Assembly: GCA_000727475.1 (NCBI GenBank)
Contig: KL647318.1
Coordinates: 532,032 to 596,031, forward strand
Direction: 5' to 3'
DNA: 64,000 bases
Source: Sarcocystis neurona
Taxonomy: Eukaryota > Apicomplexa > Conoidasida > Eucoccidiorida > Sarcocystidae
In this document: positions 15,001-24,299 of the stretch, piece by piece
How the letters are laid out: the number at the start of each line of letters is the position of its first letter
Position numbering within the stretch: position 1 is the first letter of the stretch
Position numbers and translations under genes: made by a program
Notes under the pieces: generated by a model
Told to the model about the DNA's origin: nothing
The model's input: only the letters and a program-made list of their open reading frames with translations
Databases searched by the model: none

Positions 15001-18000
15001 GGCAGCTCGAAGAGAAGTCTGCAAATACACTCACACATACAGGAAGACACCAAGGGACCCATATAATATACACAGGCGCCGCATGTGGGTGTGTGTGAGT
15101 GTGTCTGGGGAGGCACAGGCAGCAGCACGTTCAAATACGCACGCGCACGCATGCAAAGGAGGACCTCCCCCAAAGCAGGCACACACCCAAATGCAGGCGG
15201 AGATGCACTCCTTCTTCACGTGCGGACAGTCACTCACGCAGCAGACCCCTACACACATTTATGTCCACCCTCGCGGCGACGCGCCTGCATGGGGGGCAGC
15301 CCCATCTGTCCAAATATGCAGAGACAGCGAGACACGGAGACACAGGGGGAGACACACGGAGAGACACGGGGAGAGCAGCGCGTCGCTTGGCAGGCCTGTG
15401 CAGGGAGACGCCGTCTCCGTGTGTGGGGTGCAGGGGTGGACAGACGAACGCGTGAACAGCCGGTAAGAGAGACCCGCGCAGGGCCCATCGAGAGCCGACT
15501 CCGGTCCCGTCTCGGTCGCGTGTCCGGAGTGCATGCGCAGACCGAAGGGCGGTCCCCCCCTCTCTTCTGAGTTGACACACACATGCATGCCCGAGTGCGG
15601 GACTTGCTGTTGCTGTGCGTCGTCTGCGTCTCGTGCTGCGCGTCAACCCATCGACACCCCACATATTCGCGCGAACGGCGGCGCCCTTCCGCTGCGCTGC
15701 GTTGCTGCGTGTCCCGCTCGACCCGCCACCCGCGCCGCAGGGCCGTCGCTTCCGCAGCCACGGCCCGAGACGCTTCTGCATGCGTTGCCGGTCTGCGTCG
15801 ACGAAACGGGGACCCTACTACTACGCATGCGCGCCCACCACGTGTGGCCCGGGGCACCCATCGCCTCGACACATATACGCAGGGAGGACAGAGGTCTACA
15901 CACAATATGCATGCACATGCGTACATACATATTCTGTGTGGGGGGGGTCTCTATCTGTCTGGGCTAGTCCCCTACACTAGACCCTCTCTCTAAACGCATG
16001 CGTGTGCGCGTCCAACATATGTGGGGAGAGGAGTGCGTCGAAGGAGAAGACCGTGGGTCGTTAAAAAGGCGACGTGTAAAGGGCCGTGCATGCGCTCGGA
16101 AATTTTCCTCTGGACGTGGGAAACGCAACATGCGTGCCTGCCCGCTTGTAGCGTCGCCCGTGGCTACCGACCTCCGTCCGCCTGAAGCGTCCGTCCACGC
16201 ACATCCACCCAGAACTGTCTGCATGCGTGTGTGGGTATAATACGTCTCCGCCTGCAGGTGGTCTCCCTCTCAATATACGTGCACATATATTATCACGTGG
16301 AAACACACGGGGCTGCAGCTGTCAAACAGCTGCCCGCATGCAACTCGCGCTCTCTCCGTGGGCCTCTGCGCGTATGTGTGGGGACGGCCACGTATATGCA
16401 TGTATGTGTGTGTATTGGTTTGTGTGGAGGTGGATGTGTTGACGCGTATGCGTATCCATCTGTAAGTCACGGAGAGAGAAGTACTTGCATGCACATATAT
16501 ACGTAGTCGTATGTGGGATCCTACGTACGTATGCGGACGCCTATAATCAATGATGCATGCATATGTGTATGTACCTATGTGCGTGGTTACTATTCGATCC
16601 GTACGTATATAGAAGACGACGTATATGTATGTATGTACTCATCTCCGTGTGGGGATCGCGCTATCTAATCTGTATATATAGAAGAAGATGTACATATATA
16701 TATATATACATATATATACACTCTTGTGTGTGTGGTCACTATTCATTCTGTAAGTATACGCACGTATATAGAGGAAGACGCACATATACTTATATATGTA
16801 TATATACTCATGTGTGTGGGGTCACTATCTTATATGCCCACACACTGGTATAGATAAACTTACTTGCACTCTGTGAAGTGATTTAGCAGGCGCACGCCTT
16901 CGATATCCACTTCTTGTCGAAGAGAAACGAGAGCGTAAAGCATTGCTGCTGCCCCTTCCTCTCGGCTGCCGCTGCTCCTCCTCCTCTCGTTGCTTCCCTC
17001 ACTGCTGCTGCTGTGATAAGGCAGGCTGCTGCTGGTGTTGTCTGGGTCATTGCTGCTGCTGCTGCAGGGCCCGGGAACGGCAGTTGGGAAGGCAGGAGGA
17101 GGCAGCGCCGCAGCAGCTCCAAGCGCCTGCAGCGGGAAAGCGAAGACAGCAAAGGCAGAAGGAGCAGATGCAGCAGCAGCAGCAACTGAAGCTGACACTG
17201 AGTAAGGCGCGGGAAGGGAGAAGCAGCAGCAGCGTGTATACACGCAGCGGCACAGCAGAAGCAGCAGCGGCACCACCGGCAGCAACAGAGCGAGCAGCCG
17301 CAGAAGCAGCAGAAGGAGCAGTGATCTTCACAACAGCAGCAGGAGGGGAATGAGCAGCAGTTGCTGGCCCAGCAGCAACAAGAGAAGGAGCAGCAATTCC
17401 CACAGCAGGAACAGCAGGATAATGAGCAGCCGTAGCTGAACCGGCAGCAGCAGCAGCAAGGGCAGCACCCCTACAGCAGCAGCAACAGAACGAGCAGCAG
17501 CAGCCGCACGGACGCACCAGCCGAAGCAGCAGCCGGATATAGCGCGTGTGCGCAGGGGGTGCAGGGCAACGCATCCGCAGCACCACGGCAACACGTTGAG
17601 GTTGAAAGGGCCATAATTCCACGAGAACGAGACAGCGGTAGATATACACAGGCGTGTGCCTATACATGAATAGGCCGCGCTCATACATGTTGTACACAAA
17701 TGTAGATATATGCGTATGCATACGCATGCGAGTACCCCCCCTAGGTGTGTATCTATGTCGTGTATGTACGTAGATATATATATATATATGTAGACAGACA
17801 TATCTTTATCTGTATACTGGCGCATGCGCGTGTGAAACGTGTGTACATACATACTTCTACGAAGATGCGCACGTACAGACATACAACATATAGGGGCAGC
17901 ACTTATATACGCATGCAAGTAATATATACGGGTGTATCCCCCGCTGTACTTCTGGGGCTATTTAGTTGACGTTCAAACACAAAAACCACGTCTATTTGTT

Positions 18001-21000
18001 GAGATGCGTAGGACGAGCGACTCTCGTACTTCGTTGTGTATCTGCGGGCGTTTGTGTGCGTGCATGCATCTGCGTCATGTTAAACGAAGGTGGGGGCGCA
18101 GGCGTGGACGAGGTGCAGAGCAGCAGCAGCTGTACCTTGACTTGATACGTGATCATGGCTGCTGCTGCGTCATCTAAGCGAGCGACAGCTGCCGCATGCA
18201 GCATCCGCTGCGGCTCTTCCCTCTCCGCGGCTGCTGCTGCTGCTGGACCCGGCACCTGCGTGTCGGCGTTTTGTTGCTTCTTGATCTGCAGCAGCAGCCT
18301 GAACAGGCAGAGAAGTGGCAGCCGCAGAAAATCGACGCGCATGCTCACGATCAGTCCCGCGCTTCGGGCCGCGCAGCCGCAGCCGCAGCTGCAGCTGCAG
18401 CAGATCTACGCAGCCGTCCTCAGGAGACAGCCGCGGCACACACAACGCCCGCAGGAAACACCGCACAGCATCGGCTGCGACACAGCAGCAGCAGCAGCAG
18501 ACTGAGAGCGGTAGCAGCGCGCCTGGCGGGGCGTGGCAGCAGCTGCGAGAGACGAAGCAGCAGCAGACGCATAGAGATGCGTCAGGAGAAGATGCTGCAA
18601 CACAAGCAGCTAGCGTCGCCGCAGCACCAGACGCGGCAGCACGCCATCACGGAGGTTCAGCACCCGCACCACCGCAGTACCACACGTACCCTGCAACGAG
18701 TATACGCACTCCGGAGCCACCCTCCACACGCAGATATATACACACATATATCATATACAGACATAGACGTATATATGTATGTATGTATCGGTACAGCCTT
18801 GGCATGCATGCGCATGTATACATATGTAGAGAGACAGATAGACGGAACGGAGAGTAGAGCCTGCGGCGTTGAGCGTTTCAACGCGCCCAGCGCATGCAGT
18901 TCTCGGCGTCTGCGCGCAGGCGCGCCTCTTGAATTGCTGCGGAAGTCGATCGCAGGTGCCCCAGCCTTCTTCTGCACTTTATGTCGCAGGAGATACGTAC
19001 GGTAGGTGCATGCGCCTCTCGTGCAGGTGTCTTAGGGATGCTCCACAAGATGTGTCTGGTGTCCGTGCCTTTCTCCGTCCAGTGTATGTACACCCCAAGT
19101 GCCTACACGTGTAGAGACGTACTTACGAAGGCAGTGTGTGACATGCGCGTGCGAGTTGTAAATGTTGCCAAGTACAAAAGCGCCACCCAGATATATGCGA
19201 GACACTTTTCTGTGCTGCTGCGTAGACGTACGAGACGGCCTATACGCTTGCATACGGAGACAGAGATATATATACACATATGTATGTTCCTTATGTAGTG
19301 GATATATAGAACCGCGCTTGTACTTATATGTGTGTGTAGATAGCTTCGTGTACGTGGAACAGGGACTGCGTGCAGCGCATGCAAATCCAGGTCTACTTCA
19401 CGTTTGTCTTGGTGAACACGGTCGATGGGAACGAACACCACTTGGGTTGATGAGGGGACTGCTGCTGCCCATCCTCTCGAACGTTCCTAGCGTGTCTCAA
19501 GCACACGCGAACGCTGGAGCAGCAGCAGCAACTGCACTGGACCAGCAGCAGGTGCGACAGCAGCAGTCGCAGCGACAGCAATGGCAGGAGCAGCAGCACC
19601 AGCGGCAGCACCAGCAGTGACGGCAGCTGCGCCGGTAGTCTGAGCAACAGCGGCATCATCACCCGACCCAACGGCGGCAGCACATGCAGCCACAAGCGCA
19701 GCTGTAAAGAGGCGGCAGTATGCCGCCCAGCAGCAGCGGCAACAGCCGCTGCAGCAGCCGAGGAACCAGCGCCGACAGGAAGGTTAGCGGGTGCAGCAGC
19801 AAGACAGCGAGTGCTGCAGCAGCAGCAGTGCAGCGTGAGCAGTAGCGGCCGAAGCAGCAGCGGAAGCAGCAGCAGAAGCAGCAGTAGAGGCAGCAGAAAA
19901 AGCATCAGAAACAGCAGCAGCAGTACTGCAGAGAGAGAGCAGCAGCAGCAGCACTGCAGAGAGAGCAGCAAAAACAGCATTGCAGCGAGAGCAGCAGCAG
20001 CAGTGCTGCGAGAGTAGAAGCGGGAGTAGCGACCGCAACAGCAGCAACAAGAGGGTCAGCGCCCGCAGCTGCCACTCCTGGTGTCGCTACGTCTTCTGCG
20101 GCGCCCTCACGTCCTCTTCTGCTGCTGCTGTTGCATCTCTCTACCTCCGCAGCAACTCCTCGGCTTCCCCTTTCTTCACGCACTTTCCCACGCGTACAAC
20201 AACGAGCCGACTGCATGCAGACGAAGACGCAGGCGGCAGAGCATTCCCCCACTATTCCCGTACATTGAAATAAAGAGACCTCGGCAGAGATACCGAGACA
20301 GTGAAGCAGAGAGACACATAGAGAGAAAAGGACCTGCATGCGCTACCAGCCACACATGCACACGCGTCCACGTCGAACACTCGTATGGACAGCTACACGG
20401 TCAAGAGCACGACGGAGGACAACTACTACCTTCTTCCTTTCCTAAACGTATATATATATGTCCGCGCCCTCATACACATATGTGCAGAACATATGTATAT
20501 GTTATACATGTATGTAGAGAAGACGAGCTGAGCTAGCCACCACACCCGTGGCTGAAAGTGTACAGACACTCGAACAGAGAGACAAAGGGAGAGCCACATA
20601 TATACGTGTGTGTACAGAGACGAGGGAGACGGCCAAAGCCGTAAGTAGATCGCCACACACACACATATGTGTGCACGTGTATATGTGTGAGAACTGGACG
20701 TGTGGGGAACTGATGCATCTCTGCTGCGGGCGCTCATTTGTCTTGGGAGGAGAGCAGCAGGAGCGTACTTGAAGCGTTTGGCCGAATCGTCAGCGAGCTG
20801 CTGCTTTAGCTGCTGCATGACCACACGAAGGGCCTCCTCCTGCATGCGCAGAGCTGTCAACAGATGAAAAGTCATGTTCAGTTCCTTCCTCGAAATGTCT
20901 TGCTGCTGCTGCTCCTGCATCTGCTGCTGCTTGTTCTCCTGCTCCTCGACTGCTCTTTCTTCTGGCGTTTTTTGCGGCTGCTGCTGCGCTGTTTTGCTGC

Positions 21001-22740
21001 GCCGGGGGGCTCCTGCGAGCGCTGCTGCTGCTGCTCTCAGTCGGTCTCTCAGACGCAGCACCAACTGCTGCTGCAGCTGCTCAGCCCCCTGCAGCACCGC
21101 CCTCTCCACCACCGCGAGCGGCGGAGGGGGCCGACTGCCGTCGCCAGGAGCATCGCTGCTGCGGGTGCTGCTCAGGGCGCCGCTGCTGTCTCGCTCGCTG
21201 CTGCGTGTCTCGCAGGCTCCCGAGGGAGGCGCAGAAGCAGCAGCAGCAGAATGAGGAGGAGGAAGAGGTGGAGAACCAGCTGCAGCAGGTCTGCAGCTGC
21301 GATACGCATACTTCGCGTCGAACGAGGCGAAAAGAGCCCGGACCCCCTGCAGCTGAATGACAGCAGCAGCAGCCGCCAGCAGGTCATCTTGCGCCAGTGC
21401 AGCAGCCAACTTCTCTGCACCATTTCCACACACAGAGCAGCAGCAACAGCAGCTGCACAGATCTAACGACGCGTGCACCTATGGCATGTGCATGCACCCG
21501 GTGCATGCACATACGTATAATGACACAGACAGACGCACGACTTCCTGCTGTACGCACGCACATACCACACACGTATATCTCCTTGTATATCCGCGAGACG
21601 GCGGTGGGGACACGTCAAGCAAAGACGCATGGACAATAAATTTCAAGCGGAGTCGTACGAGCTCGTCTCCACATGTATGTGTGGGCTCACACGTACATTT
21701 ATTTGTATACATACATGTATGGGGTACACGTCGGGTAGCCATATATCGCTTAAGAGGTAGGCAGATATACACGCCTACACATACATATATAGATATGGGT
21801 ATCATAGATATGCGATTGAGGTAGAGAGAAGTAGGGCAAGCCCCCTTCCGGCACATTGAGTTATGTGTGTGCATGCATGCGTCGGTAGGGGGTTGCTGGT
21901 TCAACTTTTTCCGTCCGCAAGACTCGAGCCCCTACCCCTGACAGCTCGCAGTCGCAGGAGAGCTCCGACGATATTTCTCGCCTCCTCCATCAGCTGCTGC
22001 TCCCACTCCATCTTCAGAGCGACAGCAGCACGCATATCTGCTTGCTGCTGCAGCTGCTGCAGCCGCTGCGCCACTCGGTGCGCCTCTCGTTGCAGCAGCT
22101 GCGGCTGCTTGCCTTCCGCTTCCTCGAAGGCTCGTAGCAGCCTTCCTAGCATCTGCCGCTCTCTCCACAGCCACTTGGACTGCTGCTGCGGCTGTTCCTG
22201 TGCAGCAGGGCCTGCGATAAAAGCCTGCTGCGGCATGCTGCTGCTCGTTTGCTGCTGCTGCAGCAGCTGCGGTTCCGAGCATGCGAAGGAACTGCTGTTC
22301 TGCTGCGGTATGAAGAAGAAGCTGCTGCTCCGCTGTTCGGCAATCTCGCTGCTGCTGGGCTGCTGCAGGCAGGCAGAGACCATGTTGTGCTGCTCAGTGA
22401 AGACAGAACCGTTGACTTCTTGTTCGACGACAGCGTAGCTGCTGTATGTCTGCTGCTGCGGCGGCAAGAAATCTGCGCCTTCAAAACTGCTGGGTGCTGC
22501 AGGAGATAGCAACAGCGAAGAAAGCAGCTGATCCAGTTGACTTTCGTACAGCGAAAGGCTGCGCTCCTGGGCCTGCATGCAAAGAGTAACCGCATCTTCT
22601 TCTGGTTCCTCGGCGGAAACAGCGTAGTCTGCTGGTTCTGCCGGCAATTGCCATGCTGAAGCTGCAGTGTTCTTCTCGTCCTGCAGCTGCCCTGTCCCCG
22701 CAGCAGCGTCTGCTGCAGTGCCTCCTCTTGCCGCGCGCAT
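1..22740 (-). CDS. COG4: Conserved oligomeric Golgi complex subunit 4, multi-exon gene, 3' end not resolved
   Basis: COG4 is a subunit of lobe A of the peripheral Golgi tethering complex that captures retrograde intra-Golgi vesicles. Identification rests on consecutive minus-strand exons that follow the order of the family: a coiled N-terminal part (SLYESQLDQLL), a helix ending in EEALRVVMQQLKQQL, MLYALVSLRQEVD, LLMSDLRRESVHLCMYV, VDFVRR/SLDQALNV, the signature STLVDDLFFILNKSV and VNNVSLAVQTLKK. Placed exons, in transcript order: 22740-21936, 21452-20769, 18298-18136, 17126-16864, 15566-15446, 14895-about 14828, 14746-14693, 12773-12468, 5252-4823, 4150-4113, 1133-542. From 21452 onward every junction between consecutive exons is phase-compatible. 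One exon between the first two is probably missing. Homopolymer insertions (Ala, Glu, Ser, Gln) enlarge the protein. The C-terminal part of the family is not found inside the window, so the gene probably continues past the left edge. Confidence 0.87.
542..1133 (-). CDS. COG4: COG4 exon with a very large Glu/Ala/Ser/Arg insertion
   Basis: It starts after GGCCCCACAG (phase 2 in) and ends before GTGAAC after 542 (phase 0). VNNVSLAVQTLKKFKARVAV matches the [16 protein letters not shown] region. Then come about 140 residues of low-complexity sequence (RKRGG, EEEEEEE, Ala-rich, SSSSSS) before ERIMFEYTLQ. A possible continuation lies near the left edge at about 98-17 (VVDMREVGQEATTRRDLLTS), which resembles the family's SDLAAVSNKFRDLLQ. 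Its acceptor is not convincing. Confidence 0.8.
595..960. repeat. CTG-rich tract inside a COG4 exon
   Basis: CTG-type triplets on the plus strand (CAG/GCA on the COG4 sense strand), mixed with CTT/TCC runs. They encode the Ser, Ala and Glu runs of the exon at 1133-542. Confidence 0.85.
1155..1745. repeat. CAG-rich tract in the COG4 intron upstream of the 1133-542 exon
   Basis: Dense, interrupted CAG/GCA triplets on the plus strand, so CTG on the COG4 sense strand. The tract begins just upstream of the splice acceptor at 1134, so the repeat orientation reverses between intron and exon. Smaller runs follow at 1830-2100. Confidence 0.85.
2380..2560. repeat. TA/TG/CA microsatellite cluster in a COG4 intron
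   Basis: Runs of alternating TATA, TGTG and CATA. A similar cluster lies at about 2740-2800. No coding sign. Confidence 0.85.
4113..4150 (-). CDS. COG4: COG4 micro-exon, 38 bases
   Basis: The acceptor GTCGCCGCTGCAG precedes 4150 (phase 0) and the donor GTAGTG follows 4113 (phase 2). It encodes DPRRLLVITSLC plus two bases that complete an Ala with the next exon, giving LLVITSLCA/VNNVSLAVQTLKK. This fits [20 protein letters not shown] of animal COG4. Both phases fit, but the exon is short. Confidence 0.58.
4823..5252 (-). CDS. COG4: COG4 exon carrying the VDDLFFILNKS signature
   Basis: This is the most diagnostic COG4 exon. It starts after CGCCGCCGCAG (phase 2 in) and ends before GTGAGA (phase 0). 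SLDQALNVADELC is followed by Gly/Ala and Glu/Asp insertions and then RLYSTLVDDLFFILNKSVLR and DTADVLAACAVVNNVCNTL. These match SSMVDDVFYIVKKCIGRAL and SSSIDCLCAMINLATTEL of animal COG4. It ends ESKHFYADYVR. Confidence 0.92.
5275..6240. repeat. CAG-rich intronic tract, immediately upstream of the VDDLFFILNKS exon
   Basis: Nearly a kilobase of CAG/GCA-rich sequence on the plus strand (CTG on the COG4 sense strand) starting about 20 bases beyond the acceptor at 5253. It opens long frames on both strands that are pure low complexity. Confidence 0.8.
6540..7090. repeat. TACA/TATA microsatellite array
   Basis: Alternating purine-pyrimidine sequence (ACATATAC, TATATATG, CACATACA) within the 7.2-kb COG4 intron between 12467 and 5253. 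Confidence 0.85.
7385..7735. repeat. TACA/TATG microsatellite array
   Basis: Similar to the array at 6.5-7.1 kb, with recurrent short phrases such as TTGTGACATC, TTGTGAGACA and CACTGCGAGA spaced along it, suggesting a degenerated longer unit. Confidence 0.8.
8200..8870. repeat. Degenerate two-part tandem satellite with TA-rich core
   Basis: A unit beginning GTGTATAGACATACAT recurs at about 8311, 8391, 8501, 8597 and 8766. Units alternate between ATCTACTACCC and ATGTACTATCC endings, each followed by (TA)n and a GTAATATCCAG phrase. Like units repeat every 190-206 bases, so the structure is dimeric. Confidence 0.75.
9805..9860. repeat. CAG triplet run in a COG4 intron
   Basis: Near-perfect CAG run with GGAAG interruptions on the plus strand, which is CTG on the sense strand of COG4. 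Confidence 0.85.
10380..11480. repeat. 1.1-kb alternating purine-pyrimidine array (TACA/TACG/TATA)
   Basis: Almost continuous alternation of purine and pyrimidine for about 1.1 kb with few breaks. From about 10503 to 10725 it is a tidy array of a 14-base unit (TACATACATACGTA), roughly 16 copies, with one TAAATA variant near 10640. No gene signal. Confidence 0.9.
11796..11811. repeat. Poly-C run of 16
   Basis: An uninterrupted C run on the plus strand within a COG4 intron. Confidence 0.95.
12468..12773 (-). CDS. COG4: COG4 exon with poly-Ala insertion
   Basis: The acceptor is the end of a CTG run (GCTGCTGCTGCAG) before 12773, entered in phase 2. The text reads RMDCTLVETAALSKLCTQLH, then WRFVTAAARAS, an Ala/Ser-rich insertion of about 45 residues, then ERGSLVDFVRR. 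With donor GTGTGG after 12468 (phase 2) it joins the next exon as VDFVRR/SLDQALNV, matching EEYFMRETVNKAV of animal COG4. A stronger donor, GTGAGT, lies nine bases further on but would break the phase with the exon at 5252. Confidence 0.6.
13680..13930. repeat. TACA/TCCA microsatellite array
   Basis: Starts as CATACATATACGTACACA repeats. From about 13800 it becomes a 20-base unit alternating TACGTATCCATACATATACA with few changes. Confidence 0.85.
14100..14415. repeat. Tandem array of a unit of about 26 bases containing CACTACCCATACA
   Basis: The phrase ACACTACCCATACA is repeated about ten times at spacings near 26 bases, separated by TATATACATAC or CACATACGCAAT spacers. It lies in the COG4 intron between 14692 and 12774. 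Confidence 0.85.
14693..14746 (-). CDS. COG4: COG4 small exon, 54 bases
   Basis: It is flanked by TTTTCTTCAG and GTACGT and enters and leaves in phase 2. It encodes EDLLAMKPEEKCDPVDLR, an acidic/basic linker that sits where animal COG4 has DSMASEEVKQEHQKC. The small size and weak conservation limit confidence, but both phases match the neighbouring exons. Confidence 0.55.
14828..14895 (-). CDS. COG4: COG4 exon
   Basis: The acceptor GATGGGCAG precedes 14895 in phase 0. The frame reads LLMSDLRRESVHLCMYVGKL. Two donors leave phase 2 (after 14840 or after 14828). The second keeps the residues LDAK and is used for the coordinates. The content and position correspond to [15 protein letters not shown] of animal COG4. 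Confidence 0.6.
15446..15566 (-). CDS. COG4: COG4 exon
   Basis: It begins after CAACTCAG with one base completing the Lys codon of the previous exon, and ends before GTCTGT in phase 0. It encodes REGGTALRSAHALRTRDRDG and then RGSLLPAVHAF. Joined to the next exon it gives LLPAVHAF/LLMSDLRRES, which matches the family's [20 protein letters not shown] block. The non-consensus donor keeps confidence moderate. Confidence 0.55.
16480..16860. repeat. TATATG/TATGTG microsatellite cluster
   Basis: Several related segments of the form GTGTGGGGTCACTATC plus a TATAGAAGAAGA phrase and TA runs repeat three to four times at irregular spacing of about 70-90 bases. It ends against the COG4 donor at 16863. 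Confidence 0.7.
16864..17126 (-). CDS. COG4: COG4 exon containing the MLYALVSLRQEVD block
   Basis: The acceptor is CTTTCCCGCTGCAG before 17126 (phase 0) and the donor is GTAAGT after 16864 (phase 2). A low-complexity Ala/Pro/Ser stretch precedes AAMLYALVSLRQEVDIEGVR, which lines up with [20 protein letters not shown] of animal COG4. The exon ends FTECK, at the position of the family's basic helix (KFIKQR). Confidence 0.8.
17127..17520. repeat. CAG-rich intronic tract upstream of the 17126-16864 exon
   Basis: CAG/GCA triplets on the plus strand (CTG sense) begin near the acceptor at 17127, while the exon itself has CTG on the plus strand. Confidence 0.8.
18136..18298 (-). CDS. COG4: COG4 exon
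   Basis: A pyrimidine-rich acceptor (TTCTCTGCCTGTTCAG) precedes 18298 and the donor is AAG/GTACAG after 18136. It enters in phase 2 and leaves in phase 0, which fits the preceding exon (ending AA) and the next one (starting at 17126). The translation runs LLLQIKKQQNADTQVPG, an Ala run, then PQRMLHAAAVARLDDAAAAMI, which occupies the place of the family helix RRAAVIFADTLTLLFEGIA. Confidence 0.68.
18360..18610. repeat. CAG-rich intronic tract upstream of the 18298-18136 exon
   Basis: CAG and GCAGCC triplets on the plus strand, about 60 bases beyond the acceptor, again reversed relative to the exon. Confidence 0.75.
19515..20065. repeat. 550-base CAG/GCA-rich intronic tract
   Basis: Dense interrupted CAG triplets on the plus strand (CTG on the COG4 sense strand) between the exons ending at 20769 and starting at 18298. 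A short reversed run (CTGCTGCTG) occurs near 20120-20140. Confidence 0.85.
20769..21452 (-). CDS. COG4: COG4 exon with Ser/Pro and Gln/Glu insertions
   Basis: The acceptor is a CTGTGCAG preceding 21452 and the donor is GTACGC after 20769, phase 2. GAEKLAAALAQDDLLAAAAAV matches the family segment that follows the N-terminal coiled coil. VVERAVLQGAEQLQQQL matches the following amphipathic helix, and NMTFHLLTALRMQEEALRVV matches the FKIFPLLGLHEEGLRKF block of animal COG4. A Ser/Pro-rich stretch and a Gln/Glu-rich stretch interrupt the conserved blocks. The exact acceptor is uncertain because several CAG trinucleotides occur nearby. Confidence 0.75.
21936..22740 (-). CDS. COG4: COG4 exon, N-terminal part with Gln/Ser/Ala insertion
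   Basis: The frame starts at an ATG at 22740 (MRAARGG) and runs to a donor GTAGGG after 21936, phase 1. The segment AQERSLSLYESQLDQLL resembles the first coiled-coil of COG4, and EEARNIVGALLRLRA resembles the helix that follows it. Between them lie about 150 residues rich in Q, S and A that have no counterpart in animal COG4. The frame is open upstream to 22821 and CAG tracts continue there, so the true start may lie upstream, with this as an internal exon. A possible next exon is 21666-21614 (ELVRLRLKFIVHASLLD), which is phase-compatible on its 5' side only. Confidence 0.6.
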
Positions 22741-22936
22741 CGCCCCTGATGCTGTTGCTGCTGCTGCCGCAGAGGCGAACCCCGCCTGCTGCTGCACCTT
22801 CCCAAGGCAAACCTGCAGCAATGTGCGCTTCTAGCTGCTGCTCCTCGCAGCCTCAGAAACTGGCAGCACGTTGCTGCTGCAGGCGACACTGCGGCTGCCT
22901 CACGCTCCTGCTGTCACTCTGCGCCCGACCAGAAAC

Positions 22937-23690
22937 TCAGATGCTGCTGAAGAAGAAGGAGGCGGCGCCCTTTCTACAGCCCACTGCGGCTGCGACTTCC
23001 TGCCAATAGAAGCACGGGGGTGCTGCTGCGGCAGCAGCCTTCCGGCTAACGAAGCGACACGCAGAGCCGCTGCTGTCTGTTAACAACGCATGCAACGAGA
23101 CTGGGATACCATACGGTGCAAGTGCGTGTGACGACGCCAGGCAGGGGACCCACGAACCCTCAGCCCCGTGTTCTTGAGAATGAATCACGGAGAAGTTCCA
23201 CCGACTGTCGTGAATAAGGTTGTACAGAATCAGCAGCTGCTTGCTGCACAGACGCATGATTAGTCCTGGCTTTTCGGGTGTACATACACCACTTGAGGAC
23301 ACTTCTTCTTTGCCGCTGTGCGGGTAGCAGCAACAAAAAGCAATGTGTGGGCCTTGCAGTCATTCTCAATCGTGGAAGAGAGGGTTATATTGAACAGCGC
23401 AAGAAGATGCACAGCCTGGGCTCTCCCGGCTGCACTGAAACCGCACGCGCAGTCGTTTTTTTGACTGCAGTTCACTCCGAGCCGCCGCTCAAATGCAGCA
23501 GCAGCAGCAAGCGCAGCGGCATCGGCTTCTTGTAAGGTGATGGACACAACCCACTACGAAAGGGGACATAAAATTTTCATTTGAAGGATGAAATTCAGTG
23601 TCAAGGGCCGCTCTTAGCATTGCAGGAGGCGCACGGCGCGGCAGCTCGTTTTCTTCGGGTGTACGTACACACCGGGAACCGCGCACTGCT
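22937..23690 (-). CDS. Unidentified minus-strand coding-like fragments upstream of COG4
   Basis: Three overlapping minus-strand frames look protein-like in succession. The first, near 23690-23550, reads ENELPRRAPPAMLRAALDTE. The second, 23547-23260, reads SITLQEADAAALAAAAAFER and VHLLALFNITLSSTIENDC. The third, 23302-22937, reads KPGLIMRLCSKQLLILYNLI and VPCLASSHALAPYGIPVSLH, ends in an Ala run and SFFFSSI, and stops at 22937. The shifts between frames leave no room for introns. They may be exons read only in part, frame-disrupted sequence, or 5' exons of COG4. Confidence 0.3.
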
Positions 23691-24126
23691 TACGCGAACG
23701 TTTCCACCGCCGCAGGAGGGCGCTTCCTGCAAATTCACGGAGGCAAGTAGAAAAGTAATTGTAATGCGGAAAGAGATGCAGGAGTCATACGCACAAGGAA
23801 GAGGGCGAAATGTTCCTCATTACCGTGTATATATCCGTGTTCAGGGTCGGGCAATGCATGCTACAAAATCGAAGGAGCGGCAACAGATATGGTTGTTGCG
23901 CGCAGTCACGGCCACGGCGCTCTACACATGTCCACATTTTCGTATGTAATGACGTATACCTGTATTTCTCCTGCAGATACAAAGTTTACATACACCTGGG
24001 TAAATAGTAAATGCGAAACCATATCTGCGCACAGTTGTACAACGCGAGCAGATCCGCGCGCAGAGACGTACGTACTCATACACGGTCCTTGAGGATACAA
24101 GACACTCTTCTCTTCCGATTTACAAG

Positions 24127-24272
24127 TTAGCAAGCGTTCTGCGGGAGCATTTCATGTTGTCTTTTCCAATCTTGCTGCTCAAGCTCTGTTTCTACTACCG
24201 CTGCTGCCGCCGCCACGCTAGCAGACTGCTCTGCGGCAGACTCTGCGTCAATGAAATCCGCTGCTAGTGCGG
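24127..24272 (-). CDS. Candidate terminal exon of an unidentified minus-strand gene
   Basis: After the acceptor GAGCCACTGCAG the frame reads ALAADFIDAESAAEQSASV, an Ala run, VVETELEQQDWKRQHEMLP and QNAC, then a TAA at 24129-24127. The acidic/Ala-rich composition and the sense-strand GCA tract are typical of exons in this window. Upstream exons were not found, and the downstream fragments at 23.7-22.9 kb could belong to the same or a different gene. Confidence 0.33.
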
Positions 24273-24299
24273 CTGCAGTGGCTCAGCAGTTTCCCTCCC

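Noticed and set aside
16061..16306. COG4 exon candidate near 16.2 kb (RRTEVGSHGRRYKRAG)
   Set aside because: An acceptor is present and the 5' phase fits, but the sequence does not resemble the family. The exon at 15566-15446 gives a better phase and family match.
1..23500. CRISPR-like array in the regularly spaced repeats
   Set aside because: Repeats are microsatellite-derived with no unique spacers and the gene content is eukaryotic.
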